A DNA stretch of 64,000 nt, from NCBI GenBank assembly GCA_033764055.1, contig JANRJI010000119.1, positions 1-64,000 of the forward strand. Direction: 5' to 3'. The position numbers and the translations under genes were made by a program. Below the pieces are notes generated by a model, which was given only the letters and a program-made list of their open reading frames with translations, did not search any database and was not told the DNA's origin. This stretch comes from Ga0077555 sp033764055. Lineage in GTDB: Bacteria > Pseudomonadota > Alphaproteobacteria > Rhizobiales > Hyphomicrobiaceae. Below, one piece after another: positions 62,479 to 64,000 of this stretch (position 1 is the stretch's first letter; each line of letters starts with the position of its first letter).

Positions 62479-62726
62479 TCAGAGGTGAGGTAGCCGCACC
62501 ACGCAATAAACCCAGCCAATCAACGTCGATCAGGGCTGAGCTTCATCACATAGCGACCGCAGTATCGTTCGCCAGCAACGCACGCTCGACGGTCGCTTGC
62601 GTGCCGTCGACGTCGGTGCCCTTACGGTCGGTATCGGGCGTACCTTTAACATCAACCCGACGGCATCGGGAGCGGGGCGTGGCTGTTCACCAGCCCACCA
62701 ACGTCCGCCCCACTTCGTTCAACCCC

Positions 62727-63923
62727 CTACCTCCCGGTCACCCGCTTCGAGTAGCGCGTCGCAAGGTCGATCTCGAAGGTCTCGTCGACGGTGGTGGCGG
62801 GCGCCACCGACCAGTGGTGCACGGACAGCTTCACGGTATCCACCTTGGAGCTGGCTCGATCCGGCTCCGTGACGACGTAGTAGGCGGCGATGCCCCTCCC
62901 CGGCCGTTTCTCGCAGCCGACGCCGAAGTGCTTGCCGGCGATCGAGAATTTCTCGAAGCGCAACACGATGTAGCCGTGCCTCGGCGGCGTGAGCACCGAG
63001 ATGCGCGGCGCCGGCCTGCCCTGGCATTCGCTGTCCCAGCTCGCGAAGCCGCCGAGCCGGATGACGTTGTCGCTGACGATGCTCTCGCTGTCGGAGACCA
63101 CAGCGCCGTTGTCGGCCCGCGCCAGATAGTAGTTGCCGAGAATGCCGTCGAAGTAGGCGGGCTTCTGCGCCTGCTCCCGGAGCACGGCCGCCGTCGCCGT
63201 GAACACCTCCGTCTGCACCGTCTTGGCAACATCCACCAGGGTCAGCTCGGGCTTGCCCAGAATCGGTAGCAGACGTTCGATGTAGGCCGAGTGCCTGCTG
63301 TCCGGCTTGAGCTTGTCGGCCGCCTGCTGGTTGGCCCCGGCCGAGTACATCACGAACGTGTCGTAGATCGGCTCGATGGCGGCGAGCCCCTTGCCCTGCC
63401 CGAGCACGTTGCGCGCCTTGGAGCCGGCGTCGAACGGATCCTCCCGACAGGCATCGAGAATGAAGATCGAGCGCTTGGCGCGGACCTGCAGCTCCTCGAC
63501 GATCTCGTGGAAGTTGATGCTGGCGGCGACGATCGCCTCCCGACCTGCCGCGAGGCCCGGCGTCGACAGCGGCAACAGGTAATTGAGCGAGTCGATCTGG
63601 ACACCGTGACCGGCGAAGTAGAACACGACGTCGTCGTCGCGCGTCACCTGGTTCTTGAAGTCGGCCCACTTGGCGCGGAACTGGTCCCGCGTGGTGTCCT
63701 TCGCGAGGACGACCTGGAAGCCCAAAGCCTCGAGCCGGGATTTCATCGCCTCGCCGTCGGCGATCGGCGTTTCGAGGTCGATCAGCGTCTTGTAGTTGGC
63801 GATGGCGACGATGAACGCCTTCTTGGCAGCCAGCGCCGGCCCGAATGTCGACAGGATCCCCGCGAGGCACGCCAGCATTGTCCAAGCCGCCGCCCTAGAG
63901 CGGCGCCGAAACGTTTCACCCAC
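62727..63923 (-). CDS. Secreted caspase-family protease (metacaspase-like, C14)
   Basis: The 398-residue protein has a signal peptide (WTMLACLAGILSTFGPALAA, residues 14-33) and a caspase p20-like domain: KKAFIVAIANYKTLIDLETP near residue 35, the catalytic His in VVFYFAGHGVQIDSLNYLLP near 105 and the catalytic Cys in SIFILDACREDPFDAGSKAR near 153. The C-terminal third (about 255-398) is a beta-rich module without a recognised domain (APRISVLTPPRHGYIVLRFE). Bacterial caspase homologues cleave after Arg or Lys and are linked to stress or surface functions. The start is GTG 63923 with a GGGGG tract upstream. No neighbour explains its target. Confidence 0.85.
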   Translation of the reverse strand: MGETFRRRSRAAAWTMLACLAGILSTFGPALAAKKAFIVAIANYKTLIDLETPIADGEAMKSRLEALGFQVVLAKDTTRDQFRAKWADFKNQVTRDDDVVFYFAGHGVQIDSLNYLLPLSTPGLAAGREAIVAASINFHEIVEELQVRAKRSIFILDACREDPFDAGSKARNVLGQGKGLAAIEPIYDTFVMYSAGANQQAADKLKPDSRHSAYIERLLPILGKPELTLVDVAKTVQTEVFTATAAVLREQAQKPAYFDGILGNYYLARADNGAVVSDSESIVSDNVIRLGGFASWDSECQGRPAPRISVLTPPRHGYIVLRFEKFSIAGKHFGVGCEKRPGRGIAAYYVVTEPDRASSKVDTVKLSVHHWSVAPATTVDETFEIDLATRYSKRVTGR

Positions 63924-64000
63924 GGCCAGCCCCCGTTGAATCCTCGTGAGTTTCAGCTGTCCGTCGGCAGATGCGACCTGCCGACGGAACCGAGCCCGAT

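Overview
The window is about 64 kb of GC-rich chromosomal DNA from an alphaproteobacterium. The best markers are a GcrA cell-cycle regulator, a RegB/ActS-type redox histidine kinase with its quinone-binding GGxxNPF motif, a nitrogen-type EI phosphotransferase (PtsP), an intracellular PHB depolymerase with a CQPxVP nucleophile motif, and class A RNase P RNA. Order Hyphomicrobiales (Rhizobiales) is my best guess, but the sequence alone does not settle it. Gene density is normal. I see no prophage, insertion sequence or CRISPR array.

Layout. 1-2.2 kb: 3'-truncated secreted RTX protein. 2.5-3.0 kb: rnpB with its promoter. 3-9 kb: ferric-reductase-like membrane flavoprotein, a YugP-type membrane zinc peptidase, parE, two further small zincin-type peptidases and an ACT-domain protein. 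9.2-18.3 kb: surface-glycan cassette (GT4, two SDRs, GT2, C-methyltransferase, sugar-phosphate nucleotidyltransferase, PIG-L deacetylase, DUF4910 aminopeptidase-like protein, dTDP-sugar 3,5-epimerase). 18.5-23 kb: thioesterase, aspartate kinase lysC, ptsP. 23-31 kb: OmpA-type envelope protein, M20 carbamoylase, tRNA-Glu(CUC), MFS carrier, YgjP-type metallopeptidase, phaZ. 31-35 kb: a redox/copper locus in which an ABC ATPase, ABC permease and SCO1/SenC protein are divergent from a RegB/ActS kinase, with no RegA/ActR in view. 35-43 kb: VOC protein with a histone-like basic tail, EamA exporter, fatty acid desaturase, rpe, chrA with a rhodanese-ChrB fusion, HpaI aldolase, epoxide-hydrolase-like protein. 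43-48 kb: sfsA, PhyH dioxygenase and a TRAP transporter (DctMQP) whose binding protein is split by a frameshift in an A8 run. 48-57 kb: CinA-like protein, OYE-type flavoprotein, sterol-desaturase-like protein, DUF2157/GDYXXLXY pair, moaA, a second M20 carbamoylase beside a uronate dehydrogenase, an AhpD-like protein. 57-64 kb: TadE/G-like protein, PPK2 cut short by an in-frame amber codon, gcrA, L-threonine aldolase, glutathione S-transferase, secreted caspase-family protein.

How the parts fit. Between 10.6 and 18.3 kb a nucleotide sugar is probably made, C-methylated, epimerised, deacetylated and transferred to a cell-surface polymer. The 31-35 kb block resembles the Rhodobacter regB/senC (prrB/prrC) arrangement, with an ABC-2 exporter inserted. 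Several enzymes (two carbamoylases, uronate dehydrogenase, HpaI aldolase, OYE, PhyH, TRAP) suggest a heterotroph that scavenges organic acids.

The items most worth follow-up are the unusual YD/YG repeats in the RTX protein, the DUF4910-containing sugar cassette, the RegB-SCO-ABC locus lacking its regulator, the amber-interrupted PPK2 and the frameshifted TRAP binding protein. All calls come from reading the sequence; no database search was run.
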